Positions 56,804-64,000 of a DNA stretch of 64,000 nucleotides are shown piece after piece. How positions within the stretch are numbered: position 1 is the stretch's first letter; every line of letters starts with the position of its first letter. A program made the position numbers and the translations under genes. Below the pieces are notes generated by a model, which made no database searches, was not told where the DNA came from, and saw only the letters and a program-made list of their open reading frames with translations. Source of the DNA: JAHQVK01 sp036788295 (GTDB lineage Bacteria; Myxococcota; Kuafuiibacteriia; Kuafuiibacteriales; Kuafuiibacteriaceae); the NCBI GenBank assembly GCA_036788295.1, contig DAIQNR010000011.1, positions 41,251 through 105,250 of the forward strand, written 5' to 3'.

Positions 56804-58309
56804 CTACCGGCTGTGAAGGGCCGGATAGATGCCCTCGGCGGCGAGCGCCGGATCGGTGGCTACTCGAGCGTCGAAGGGAGCCGCGAGCGGCGTGGCGGGG
56901 GCGCCCCGGGTGACCTTCTCCCAGGGGCTGACCGACAGGAGCAGGCCACCGCCGGGGACCGGCTGGGCGAGCGCGGCTTCGGCCTCGGCCTCGCGCCCGT
57001 CGCCGGGGAGCAGGACGAGCAGCCCCGGCCCGGGCTGGGTTTTCGGCTCCGACGTGACCTCGACCCGGTCGTGGAGGCCATAGCGCAGCGCCACCTGCGC
57101 GTACTCATCCCGCTGCCAGGCGGAGCTCGGCCAGGTCACCCACCGCACCCACCACCCGGCGAGCGAGGCCCGCAGGGACAGCTCGGCGAGCAGGACGGTC
57201 AGCCCGGTCTCGGCCGGACCGAGGACGCGAACCCGCTGGCCGGGAACGAGCGGCGCGAGCAGATCGAGCGCGGCGATGCCGGTCCAGAGGCCTTCGGGCG
57301 CAATCCGAAATCCAAGCGGAGCGGCCGGCTCGAGCCGCCCGGCGGAGCGAGCGCCGGTCCTCGAGGTGAGTATCCGGACGACCCCGTCGTGGCCTCTTCG
57401 CAAGGCAACCTGCAGAGGGCTCGGCCTCTTCCCCTTGGCCTCCGGGTCGGCGCCGGCACGCAGCAGCCGCTCGACCACCGCGGCGTGACCGCGGATGGCG
57501 GCGGCAAACAGGGGGGTCTCGCCCCCCTCGCATCCGCAGCGGCCATCGACCGCGGCACCGCGCTGAAGAAGCAGGTTCGTCATGGCGAGGTCCCCCCGAC
57601 CGGCGGCGGTCAACAGCGGGGTGAGCTGGTGGGCGATCGTCATCCCCGCAGCGAGCGCGGTCGCGTCCGACCAAGACTCTCGGGCCTCGATGAGATCGGG
57701 CCGGCGGTCGAGCCGCACCCGCACCAAGTCGTGGTCTTCGGTGCGTATGGCCAAAAACAGCTGCACCCGGTCTTCGAGCGCTTCGGCCGGAGCCGGCTGC
57801 TCCAACTTGCGCGCGATGGTCTCGGCGAGGCGGTCGCGGCCCCGGCGGAGCCGCTGCTTCACCGCGTCGGGGCTCAGCGCGAGCATCTCGGCGACCTCCC
57901 GCACCGACTGCTCGCCCAGGTAATGAAGGGCGAGCACGATCCGCTCGTGCTCGGGCAGCCGCCCGAGCCCATCGGCCAGCGCCCAGAGCGCCTCAGAAGC
58001 CTCGAGCCGGTCGTTGTCGGTCTCGGCCGCGAGCGTGGGCAGCGGCTCGTCGCTTCGGCGGCGGGTCCGGCGGTCGCAGTGCTTTCGCACGATCCGCAGG
58101 AGCCACGCCGGAAAAGCCTTCGGCTCCCGGAGCTCGGCGAGCTGACGATAGGCGTCGAGAAACGCGTCCTGCGCCGCGTCCTCGGCGGCCGCTTCGTCCT
58201 TCAGCCACCCCCGCGCCACCCGAAGCGCCATCGGCCCCAGGTCTCGAACGAGGCGCCCAAAAGCGGCTCGGTCGCCGCACTGGGCGGCTCTCACGTCATC
58301 GATCATCAT
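56804..58309 (-). CDS. ECF-type sigma factor fused to ankyrin repeats and a degenerate F1-ATPase-beta-like domain
   Basis: A 501-residue chimera. Residues about 5-82 are sigma region 2 (DRAAFGRLVRDLGPMALRVA, EDAAQDAFLDAYRQL) and 115-165 region 4 (ALHYLGEQSVREVAEMLALS, AVKQRLRRGRDRL). About 183-320 are ankyrin repeats (TPLLTAAGRGDLAMTNLLLQ, TPLFAAAIRGHAAVVERLL, SPLQVALRRGHDGVVRIL). From about 335, LWTGIAALDLLAPLVPGQRV then LGPAETGLTVLLAEL follows the F1-beta pattern TGIKVxDLLAPxxxGGK...GGAGVGKTVLI, but the Walker lysine is Leu. PATPLAAPFDARVATDPALA then EGIYPAL matches the F1-beta PATTFAHLDA...GIYPA. The gene stops at UAG although homology continues. I know of no described sigma factor with this layout. 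Upstream (58310-58526) no gene is seen. Confidence 0.8.
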   Translation of the reverse strand: MMIDDVRAAQCGDRAAFGRLVRDLGPMALRVARGWLKDEAAAEDAAQDAFLDAYRQLAELREPKAFPAWLLRIVRKHCDRRTRRRSDEPLPTLAAETDNDRLEASEALWALADGLGRLPEHERIVLALHYLGEQSVREVAEMLALSPDAVKQRLRRGRDRLAETIARKLEQPAPAEALEDRVQLFLAIRTEDHDLVRVRLDRRPDLIEARESWSDATALAAGMTIAHQLTPLLTAAGRGDLAMTNLLLQRGAAVDGRCGCEGGETPLFAAAIRGHAAVVERLLRAGADPEAKGKRPSPLQVALRRGHDGVVRILTSRTGARSAGRLEPAAPLGFRIAPEGLWTGIAALDLLAPLVPGQRVRVLGPAETGLTVLLAELSLRASLAGWWVRWVTWPSSAWQRDEYAQVALRYGLHDRVEVTSEPKTQPGPGLLVLLPGDGREAEAEAALAQPVPGGGLLLSVSPWEKVTRGAPATPLAAPFDARVATDPALAAEGIYPALHSR

Positions 58310-58526
58310 CGTGTCTCGAGGACCCACGCCCGGGCTCGATGGTGACCGAGTCCCGGCCGATTTTCACCGGGCGACGCCGATTTCGTCGATGGAAAAGAAG
58401 GCTTGGACGAACCCGTCTTTGGTTTCATTCAAACCGGGCACAAGATAGCAGAAGTCACAATTTCGCCCCGAAAAGCCATTTTCGGAGGGTTGCATCGAAG
58501 ACCTGAGGCTGACAGTTTCCGCCCCC

Positions 58527-59564
58527 ATGACGAAAGAGGGCTCGACCCGAAACCTCCCACTTCGCGCCGCCGTCGCGGCGCTGGTCCTGAGCGGCTGCGC
58601 GAGCGTGAGCTACCGGGGGTACCCAGATGGCGGCCTCGAGTACAGCAACGTCCGCTACGACTACACCGCAGAGCCCCACCTGAAGGAGGGCTCGGGAAAG
58701 ACGTTCGAGATTCGCGCCGACGAGTCCATGGCCGGGGTCACGCAGATTCCGGCGCTCGAGAACCGCGGGCTCCGCCCGGTCGCTTCCGGCGGGGACCTCG
58801 TGGTCCAGCTGAACGGCGGGGCCGTGACCCAGGAGCCGGGGAGCTTCGGCCTCGGCGGCAGCTACAAGCCGGCGCTCATCGTGCGGCAGCCGGTGCGCAT
58901 CGCCGTAAAGCGCGGCCGCGACACCCTGGTGGAGAGGAGCTTTCAGCACGAAGAGGCGCTCGGTGTTCCCGGCGCGAAGAGCTTCAAGACCAGGGAAGAG
59001 GCCAAGGCGGCGATGGCTTCGCTCAGCGGGTTCACCGCGCCGGGCGCACAGAAGAAGGCGAGGGAAGGGGCGGCCAGAAAGGCGGTGACGACGATGCAGC
59101 TCGTCGCGAAGGATCTTTTCGAGCCTCGCGCGGTCTCCGTGACCCTGCCCGCGATCCGATCCGCCGGGGATGTGGACATGGAGGATGCCTACACCCTGCT
59201 CGCCGCGGCAAAGGACGAGAGCCAGGTGGCGTCGGCGCTCGCCGCCTACCAGGGCCTCGGCACCGAGCACACGAAGGCGGACGGCTCCCCGGACGTCGTC
59301 GCCAACTACGGGGTGTTGGTCGGGACCGCTTCGGCCAAGGTGCTCGCCGGGGACCTGACCGGGGCCTGGAGCGACACGAAGCGGGCGTGGCAAGCCTACC
59401 CGCGAGGCGAAGAGCACGGCGCGGTCGCCCAGGTCCTCATCAAGAAGCAGGAAGAGACCGGAGTGAAATTCATCCCGGAGGAGGACATGGAAGAGATGAA
59501 CATGGCCCCGGCCAAAGCCATGCAAGACCTCCTGCGCCTCATGGGCGGAGAGAAGAAGGAGTAG
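58527..59564 (+). CDS. Lipoprotein of unknown function
   Basis: A 345-residue predicted lipoprotein: LRAAVAALVLSGCASVSYRG gives lipidation at the Cys of LSGC. The mature part has a beta-rich first half (GLEYSNVRYDYTAEPHLKEGSGKTFEIRAD) and an alpha-helical second half with TPR-like helices (EDAYTLLAAAKDESQVASALAAY), ending in a Met/Glu-rich tail. No named family recognised. It is divergent from the sigma-factor chimera across 217 bases that presumably hold both promoters, so co-regulation is possible but unproven. Confidence 0.75.
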   Translation: MTKEGSTRNLPLRAAVAALVLSGCASVSYRGYPDGGLEYSNVRYDYTAEPHLKEGSGKTFEIRADESMAGVTQIPALENRGLRPVASGGDLVVQLNGGAVTQEPGSFGLGGSYKPALIVRQPVRIAVKRGRDTLVERSFQHEEALGVPGAKSFKTREEAKAAMASLSGFTAPGAQKKAREGAARKAVTTMQLVAKDLFEPRAVSVTLPAIRSAGDVDMEDAYTLLAAAKDESQVASALAAYQGLGTEHTKADGSPDVVANYGVLVGTASAKVLAGDLTGAWSDTKRAWQAYPRGEEHGAVAQVLIKKQEETGVKFIPEEDMEEMNMAPAKAMQDLLRLMGGEKKE

Positions 59565-59636
59565 TCCACCCGCGGAGCACCCGAAGCGGCTTGTGCGCTG
59601 GCCATCGCCGTGGTCCGCTCCGTCCCCGGGGGGGAG

Positions 59637-61253
59637 ATGAAGCGGCTCGAGACCCGGCTTTCGGCGACAGACCCTCGGTTTGCCGAGGACCGAGCGGCGC
59701 AGGCGGCGCTGCTCGCGGAGGTCCGGCGGCTCGAAGCGAAGGTCCGGGCCTTCTCCGAGGCGAGCCGGCCGAAGTTCGAGGCCCGAGGCCAGCTGCTGCC
59801 CCGGGACCGGCTCGACCGGCTGCTCGACCCGGGGACCGACTTCCTCGAGCTGTCGACGCTCGCCGGGCTCGGGATGCACGACGACGACGGCAAGGACGAG
59901 CCGATGGGCGGGGCGTCGATCATCGGCATCGGCACCGTCGCGGGCAAGCGCTGCCTCGTCACCGCCACCGACTCGGGGATAAAGGGCGGCGCGGTCCCCC
60001 CGATGGGGCTCAAGAAGGGGCTTCGGGCCCAAGAGATATCGCTCGAGAACAAGCTCCCGCTGGTGACGCTCGCCGAGAGCGCGGGGGCGAACCTCCTCTA
60101 CCAGGAGGAACTGTTCATCGAAGGGGGGCGCAGCTTCGCGAACCAGGCCCGGCTGTCGGCGGCGGGGGTGCCGCAAATCACCGTCGTGCACGGGGCCTCC
60201 ACCGCCGGCGGCGCCTACCTGCCCGGGCTGTCCGACGCGGTCATCCTCGTCCGCGGTCGCTCGAAGATCTTTCTCGCCGGGCCGCCGCTGCTCCTCGCCG
60301 CGACCGGAGAGGTCGCCACCGACGAGGCGCTCGGCGGAGCCGAGCTCCACGCCCACGCGGTCGGGACGGCGGAGTACCTCGCCGAAGACGATCCGCATGC
60401 CATCGAGCTCGCGCGGGACGTCGTGGGATGCCTGCGCTGGGATGCCGCCCTGCCGGCGGCGGCCCGGGCGCCGGCCCCCCCGCGGCTCGACCCAGAAGAG
60501 CTGCTCGGCGTGGTCCCCTCCGACCCGAAGCGGCCGTTCGACGTGCGCGAAGTCATCGGCCGGATCGTGGACCGCTCGGAGTTCCTCGAGTTCAAGGCCG
60601 GGTTCGGGGCGCTCACCGTGTGCGGGCAGGCGTTTCTCGACGGCCACCCGATCGGCATCGTCGCAAACGACGGCCCCATCGACCCGGCCGGCGCCCTGAA
60701 GGCGGCGCAATTCATCCAGCTCATGTCCCAATCCGGGACCCCGCTCGTGTTCTTGATGAACACCACCGGCTACGTGGTGGGCACGGCGGCCGAGACCGGC
60801 GGCATCGTCAAGCATGGAAGCAAGATGATCCAAGCGGTCGCGAACGCCCCCGTCCCCAAGCTGACCTTGGTGCTCGGCGGCTCGTGGGGGGCCGGCAACT
60901 ATGGGATGTGCGGTCGCGGCCTCTCCCCTCGGTTCATCTTCTCGTGGCCGAGCGCCAGGGTCGGGGTGATGGGCCCCGAGCAGGCGGCGACGGTGATGGA
61001 GATCATCACCAGGGAGAAGATGCAGAAGCGGGGCACGCCCCTGCCCGAAGAGTTCGTGGAGCAGATGAAGGCCGAGTTGGTGAGGCAGATGACCCCGAAG
61101 ACCACCGCGCTCTACGGGACCGCCCGGCTGTGGGACGACGGCATCATCGATCCCCGGGACAGCCGCCGGGTGCTCTCGATGTGCCTCTCGGTGTGCCGGG
61201 AGGCGGAGGCCCGAACCGTCTCGAAGCTGACCTTCGGAGTGGCGAGGGGCTGA
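59637..61253 (+). CDS. Acyl-CoA carboxylase beta (carboxyltransferase) subunit
   Basis: A 538-residue carboxyltransferase of the methylcrotonyl/propionyl-CoA carboxylase family, moving CO2 from biotin to an acyl-CoA. Motifs: GGRSFANQARLSAAGVPQI, HGASTAGGAYLPGLSD, IFLAGPPLLLAATGE, MNTTGYVVGTAAETGGIVKHG and GAGNYGMCGRGLSPRFIFSWP. The wording is closest to the MCC (leucine pathway) branch. ATG at 59637 follows GGGGGGAG; a GTG 27 bases upstream is also open. Its stop overlaps the biotin carboxylase start (TGATG). Confidence 0.93.
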   Translation: MKRLETRLSATDPRFAEDRAAQAALLAEVRRLEAKVRAFSEASRPKFEARGQLLPRDRLDRLLDPGTDFLELSTLAGLGMHDDDGKDEPMGGASIIGIGTVAGKRCLVTATDSGIKGGAVPPMGLKKGLRAQEISLENKLPLVTLAESAGANLLYQEELFIEGGRSFANQARLSAAGVPQITVVHGASTAGGAYLPGLSDAVILVRGRSKIFLAGPPLLLAATGEVATDEALGGAELHAHAVGTAEYLAEDDPHAIELARDVVGCLRWDAALPAAARAPAPPRLDPEELLGVVPSDPKRPFDVREVIGRIVDRSEFLEFKAGFGALTVCGQAFLDGHPIGIVANDGPIDPAGALKAAQFIQLMSQSGTPLVFLMNTTGYVVGTAAETGGIVKHGSKMIQAVANAPVPKLTLVLGGSWGAGNYGMCGRGLSPRFIFSWPSARVGVMGPEQAATVMEIITREKMQKRGTPLPEEFVEQMKAELVRQMTPKTTALYGTARLWDDGIIDPRDSRRVLSMCLSVCREAEARTVSKLTFGVARG

Positions 61254-63145
61254 TGCGCTGGGTGTTGGTCGCAAACCGCGGGGAGATAGCGGTCCGGATC
61301 CTGCGGACGGTGGCCGAGCGAGGCTACCGAGGGATCGCGGTCCATACTTTGGCGGATTCGGGCGCCCCGCACGTCGCGCTCGCCGACCGAGCGGTCCTGG
61401 TGCCGAACTATCTGGACGCCGGGGCGCTCATCGCCGCGGCGAAGGCCGCCGGGGCGGACGCGATCCACCCCGGCTACGGCTTTTTGTCCGAGAACCCGGA
61501 ATTCGCCGAGCAGGTGGCTTCGGCGGACCTTCGCTTCATCGGCCCCCCCGCGTCCGCGATCCGGTCGATGGGGGACAAGCGGCTCGCCCGGCGGCGAATG
61601 ATGGCCGCTGGCGTCCCGGTCGTGCCCGGTTACGACGGGGACGCGCAGGACCTCGAAACCCTCGAGGCCGAGGCCCGCCGGCTCGGGCCGCCGCTCATGG
61701 TCAAGGCGGCGGCGGGCGGCGGGGGCAAGGGTCTTCGCCGAGTGGAGGACTTCGAGGGCCTCGGATCGGCTCTGCGGCTCGCCCGGGCCGAAGCAGAGAG
61801 CAGCTTTCGGGACGGGACACTCATCCTCGAGCGAGCGGTGGACGGGGCCCGGCACGTGGAGGTGCAGGTCCTCGCCGACGCCCTCGGCGGCACCGTGCAC
61901 CTGTTCGAGCGGGACTGCTCGACGCAGCGCCGCCACCAGAAGGTCCTCGAGGAGGCGCCCTCGCCAGCGGTGGACCCCGAGCTGAGGGCCCGGCTCGGGG
62001 CGGCGGCGGTCCTTGCGGCCCGCGCGGTCGGCTACGTCGGCGCTGGCACGGTAGAGATGCTGCTCGCGAGGGATGGATCGTTTCATTTCATGGAGATGAA
62101 CACCCGACTTCAGGTCGAGCACCCGGTCACGGAGCTCGTCACCGGCCTCGATTTGGTGGCGCTTCAGCTCGAGATCGCGGCCGGCGCGCCGCTGCCGTTT
62201 GGCCAAGCGGATCTAACGATTCGAGGGCACGCGATCGAGGCCCGGCTGTACGCCGAGGACCCGGCCGCCCAGTTCTTGCCGGCGACGGGGACGGTGGCCC
62301 GGTGGGTTCTGCCCCCTGGGGTCCGGGTGGACCACGGCCTCTGTCAGGGCCAGAGCATCACCGCCGACTACGACCCGCTGCTCGCGAAGCTCATCGCCCA
62401 CGGGGAGACGAGGGAGGAGGCGCGGCGACGGCTGTCCGGTGCGCTCGAGGCGATGGTCCTTCACGGGGTGAGGACGAACCGGTCGTTTCTCGTGGCCGCG
62501 CTCGAGCACCCGCGGTTCGTCGAGGGCACGGCCGACACGGGATTCGTCGAAGGCCATCTGACGGAGCTCACCGGCTCCGCGCTTCCTTCGGACGAGGCTT
62601 GGGCGGCAGCGGCGGTCCATTTTGCCCCCGTTGGCTGGAGCAGCACCGGCTCGCGGCGGTCGGTGGTGCGGCTGTCGTCGGCGGGGCGGACGAAGACCCT
62701 CTCGGTCGAAGCCGGTCCGGGCTCGCTCTTGGTCCGAGCGGATGGGCTCGAGCTCGACGTCTCGGGCCCGCCCGAAGCCTGGGCCGAGGTGGGCGCAGTG
62801 GGCGACGTCAGGGTCCGGCGGCCGGCCTGGGCGACGTGGGTGGACGGCGCGCTGTGGCTGTCGCTCGACGGCCAGGATCACCGGTTCGAGCGGGCGGCGG
62901 CGGTGGCGGCGGCGCCCCCGCCCCCGGGCGCGGTGGAGGCGCCGATGGCGGGCAAATTGGTGCGGGTGCTGGTTTTCGCCGGGGACCGAGTGGAGAGCGG
63001 GGCTACCATCGCGGTGATCGAGGCCATGAAGATGCAGCTCGAGGTGAAGAGCCCAAGAGCGGGCCGGGTTGCCCATCTATCGGTGACGGCTGGGCAGCAG
63101 GTCGCGGCGGGCGCGGTTCTGGCCACGGTGGAGGAAGAAACATGA
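61253..63145 (+). CDS. Acyl-CoA carboxylase alpha subunit (biotin carboxylase plus biotin carrier)
   Basis: A 630-residue biotin-dependent carboxylase subunit. The biotin carboxylase domain shows LVANRGEIAVRILR, IHPGYGFLSENPEFA, MVKAAAGGGGKGLR, ERDCSTQRRHQKVLEEAPSP and MEMNTRLQVEHPVTE. A 120-residue linker domain leads to the C-terminal biotin carrier with EAMKMQLE. The single-chain arrangement with a separate beta subunit is typical of MCC, PCC and GCC. Translation is coupled to the beta subunit by a one-base overlap and to the downstream gene by a four-base overlap. Confidence 0.95.
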   Translation: MRWVLVANRGEIAVRILRTVAERGYRGIAVHTLADSGAPHVALADRAVLVPNYLDAGALIAAAKAAGADAIHPGYGFLSENPEFAEQVASADLRFIGPPASAIRSMGDKRLARRRMMAAGVPVVPGYDGDAQDLETLEAEARRLGPPLMVKAAAGGGGKGLRRVEDFEGLGSALRLARAEAESSFRDGTLILERAVDGARHVEVQVLADALGGTVHLFERDCSTQRRHQKVLEEAPSPAVDPELRARLGAAAVLAARAVGYVGAGTVEMLLARDGSFHFMEMNTRLQVEHPVTELVTGLDLVALQLEIAAGAPLPFGQADLTIRGHAIEARLYAEDPAAQFLPATGTVARWVLPPGVRVDHGLCQGQSITADYDPLLAKLIAHGETREEARRRLSGALEAMVLHGVRTNRSFLVAALEHPRFVEGTADTGFVEGHLTELTGSALPSDEAWAAAAVHFAPVGWSSTGSRRSVVRLSSAGRTKTLSVEAGPGSLLVRADGLELDVSGPPEAWAEVGAVGDVRVRRPAWATWVDGALWLSLDGQDHRFERAAAVAAAPPPPGAVEAPMAGKLVRVLVFAGDRVESGATIAVIEAMKMQLEVKSPRAGRVAHLSVTAGQQVAAGAVLATVEEET

Positions 63146-64000
63146 GCGAATCGGCGATCGTGACCTGCGCCCTCACCGGGGTGCTGACAAACCCCCAGCA
63201 CCACCCGGTGCCGGTGAGTCCGGAAGAGATGGCGGCTTCGGCGAAGGAGGCCTACGACGCTGGGGCCTCGGTGATGCACGTTCATTTTCGGCGGCAGGAG
63301 CCGGGGCTCGGCCACCTGCCGTCGTGGGAGCCGGACGTGGCGTCGGCGATCGTTGAAGCCATTCGAGAGGCGTGCCCCGGGGTGATCGTGAACCAATCGA
63401 CGGGCGTGCTGGGCCCGGACATCTCCGGCCCGGTGGCGGTGATGGAGGCGATCCGCCCCGAGATCGCCGCGTGCAACGCCGGAAGCCTGAACTACCTGAG
63501 GACCAAGAAGGACGGCCGCTGGGCGTGGCCGCCGATGGTCTTCGACAACCCGGTCGAGAAGATCGAGAGCTTCTTGGCGGCGATGGCCAAAGTGGGCGCG
63601 ACGCCCGAGTTCGAATGCTTCGACTTCGGCATCGTGCGCTCGGTGGGTTTGTACGTCGAGACGGGGATCGCCCCCCCTCGGCCCGACGTCAACTTCGTGA
63701 TGGGCGTGGCTTCCGGTCTGCCTGCGGACCCGCGGCTCGTACCGCTGCTCGTCGAGCAGCTCCCCCCGGGGGCGACCTGGCAAGTCACCGCGATCGGTCG
63801 GGAGGAGGTGTGGCCGCTTCACCGTGCGGCGGCCGAGCTCGGCGGGCACCTGCGGACGGGCGTCGAGGACACCTTCTATCTGCCCAGCGGCAACCGCACA
63901 TCGGGAAACGGAGCGCTCGTCGAGGCGATGGTTCGCGTCGCCCTCGAGGTCGGCCGATCGATCGCGAGCCCGGCCGAGGCCCGCGCCCTGCTCGGCCTGA
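63142..64000 (+). CDS. BKACE family (3-keto-5-aminohexanoate cleavage-type) enzyme, 3' end outside window
   Basis: Zinc-dependent TIM-barrel enzyme of the beta-keto acid cleavage (BKACE/KCE) family, which transfers acetyl-CoA-like units from beta-keto acids. Seen are VTCALTGVLTNPQHHPVPVSPEEMAASA, AGASVMHVHFR (metal His pair), VIVNQSTGVLGPD, FECFDFGIVRS and RTGVEDTFYLPSGNRTSGNG. The frame is still open at the last base; with 286 codons and the family C-terminus (ARALLGL) reached, only a few residues should be missing. The start overlaps the carboxylase stop, so it likely acts in the same acyl-CoA pathway. Confidence 0.9.
   Translation, partial: MSESAIVTCALTGVLTNPQHHPVPVSPEEMAASAKEAYDAGASVMHVHFRRQEPGLGHLPSWEPDVASAIVEAIREACPGVIVNQSTGVLGPDISGPVAVMEAIRPEIAACNAGSLNYLRTKKDGRWAWPPMVFDNPVEKIESFLAAMAKVGATPEFECFDFGIVRSVGLYVETGIAPPRPDVNFVMGVASGLPADPRLVPLLVEQLPPGATWQVTAIGREEVWPLHRAAAELGGHLRTGVEDTFYLPSGNRTSGNGALVEAMVRVALEVGRSIASPAEARALLGL

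Noticed and set aside
56804..56806. UAG in the sigma/F1-beta gene as a pyrrolysine codon
   Set aside because: UAG serves as an ordinary stop in other genes of the window (holB, the DCC gene, the UDP-sugar dehydrogenase), the residue in relatives is not linked to methylamine enzymes, and no pyl genes are visible.
58403..61252. N-terminal extension of the biotin carboxylase frame by 950 codons
   Set aside because: The extension overlaps two good genes and is Arg/Pro-rich; the ATG at 61253 starts exactly at the family N-terminus.

Overview
The window is a very GC-rich, gene-dense stretch of bacterial chromosome with almost no space between genes. The content points to a member of the Myxococcota or a related former-deltaproteobacterial lineage: cysteine-rich and glycine-rich lipoproteins, a stand-alone GspE-type N-terminal domain, SEL1-repeat and HEAT-repeat proteins, and a regulatory PTS cluster with HPr kinase beside rpoN. 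I see no phage, IS element, CRISPR array, rRNA or tRNA. Genes at both edges are cut by the window: hemL on the left and a BKACE-family enzyme at its last codons on the right.

Layout. 1-12.3 kb holds mostly housekeeping genes: hemL, a cysteine-rich lipoprotein, a GspE-N-domain protein, a ThrB2-like pseudokinase, holB, metG, a HEAT-repeat protein, an RRM protein, a TatD nuclease, an M17 peptidase and a HIT protein. 12.3-17.2 kb holds a DCC-family redox protein whose two cysteine codons are both UGA, then an amidohydrolase, metK and a membrane protein with an internal duplication. 17.2-24.8 kb is one minus-strand cluster, rpoN-hpf-ptsN-hprK-rapZ-EIIA(man)-EIIB(man)/HPr fusion-ptsI. It has no EIIC or EIID, so it looks like a regulatory phosphorelay rather than a sugar transporter. 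24.9-35.9 kb holds a FAD oxidoreductase, RNase D, a FliG-like protein, PrmA, a trypsin-like lipoprotein, a SEL1 lipoprotein and a 1,224-residue choice-of-anchor/glycine-rich lipoprotein. 36-44.8 kb holds a class II glutamine amidotransferase, a methyltransferase with an in-frame UGA, serC, a secreted beta-helix protein, endonuclease I, signal peptidase I, two thioredoxin-fold lipoproteins and prpE. 44.8-58.3 kb holds a vWA protein, a nucleotide-sugar dehydrogenase, an Omp85-like barrel, HutF, dGTPase, an epimerase/acyltransferase/ABC exporter run, and an ECF sigma factor fused to ankyrin repeats and a degenerate F1-ATPase-beta-like domain. 58.5-64 kb holds a lipoprotein and a biotin-dependent acyl-CoA carboxylase pair followed by a BKACE-family enzyme.

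Most notable. (1) At 12321-12692 a DCC1/DUF393 thiol-disulfide oxidoreductase has UGA at exactly the two positions of its CxxC, followed at SECIS spacing by a perfect 7-bp hairpin with a GGU loop; I read it as a UxxU selenoprotein. (2) At 56603-58309 a sigma factor/ankyrin/F1-beta chimera has lost its Walker A lysine and carries an in-frame UAG before the conserved F1-beta C-terminus. (3) A second in-frame UGA splits a methyltransferase at 36908-37492; it is a weaker selenoprotein candidate. (4) EIIB(man) and HPr are fused in the regulatory PTS. No Sec machinery (selA, selB, selC, selD) lies in the window, so the selenoprotein reading rests on sequence logic alone.
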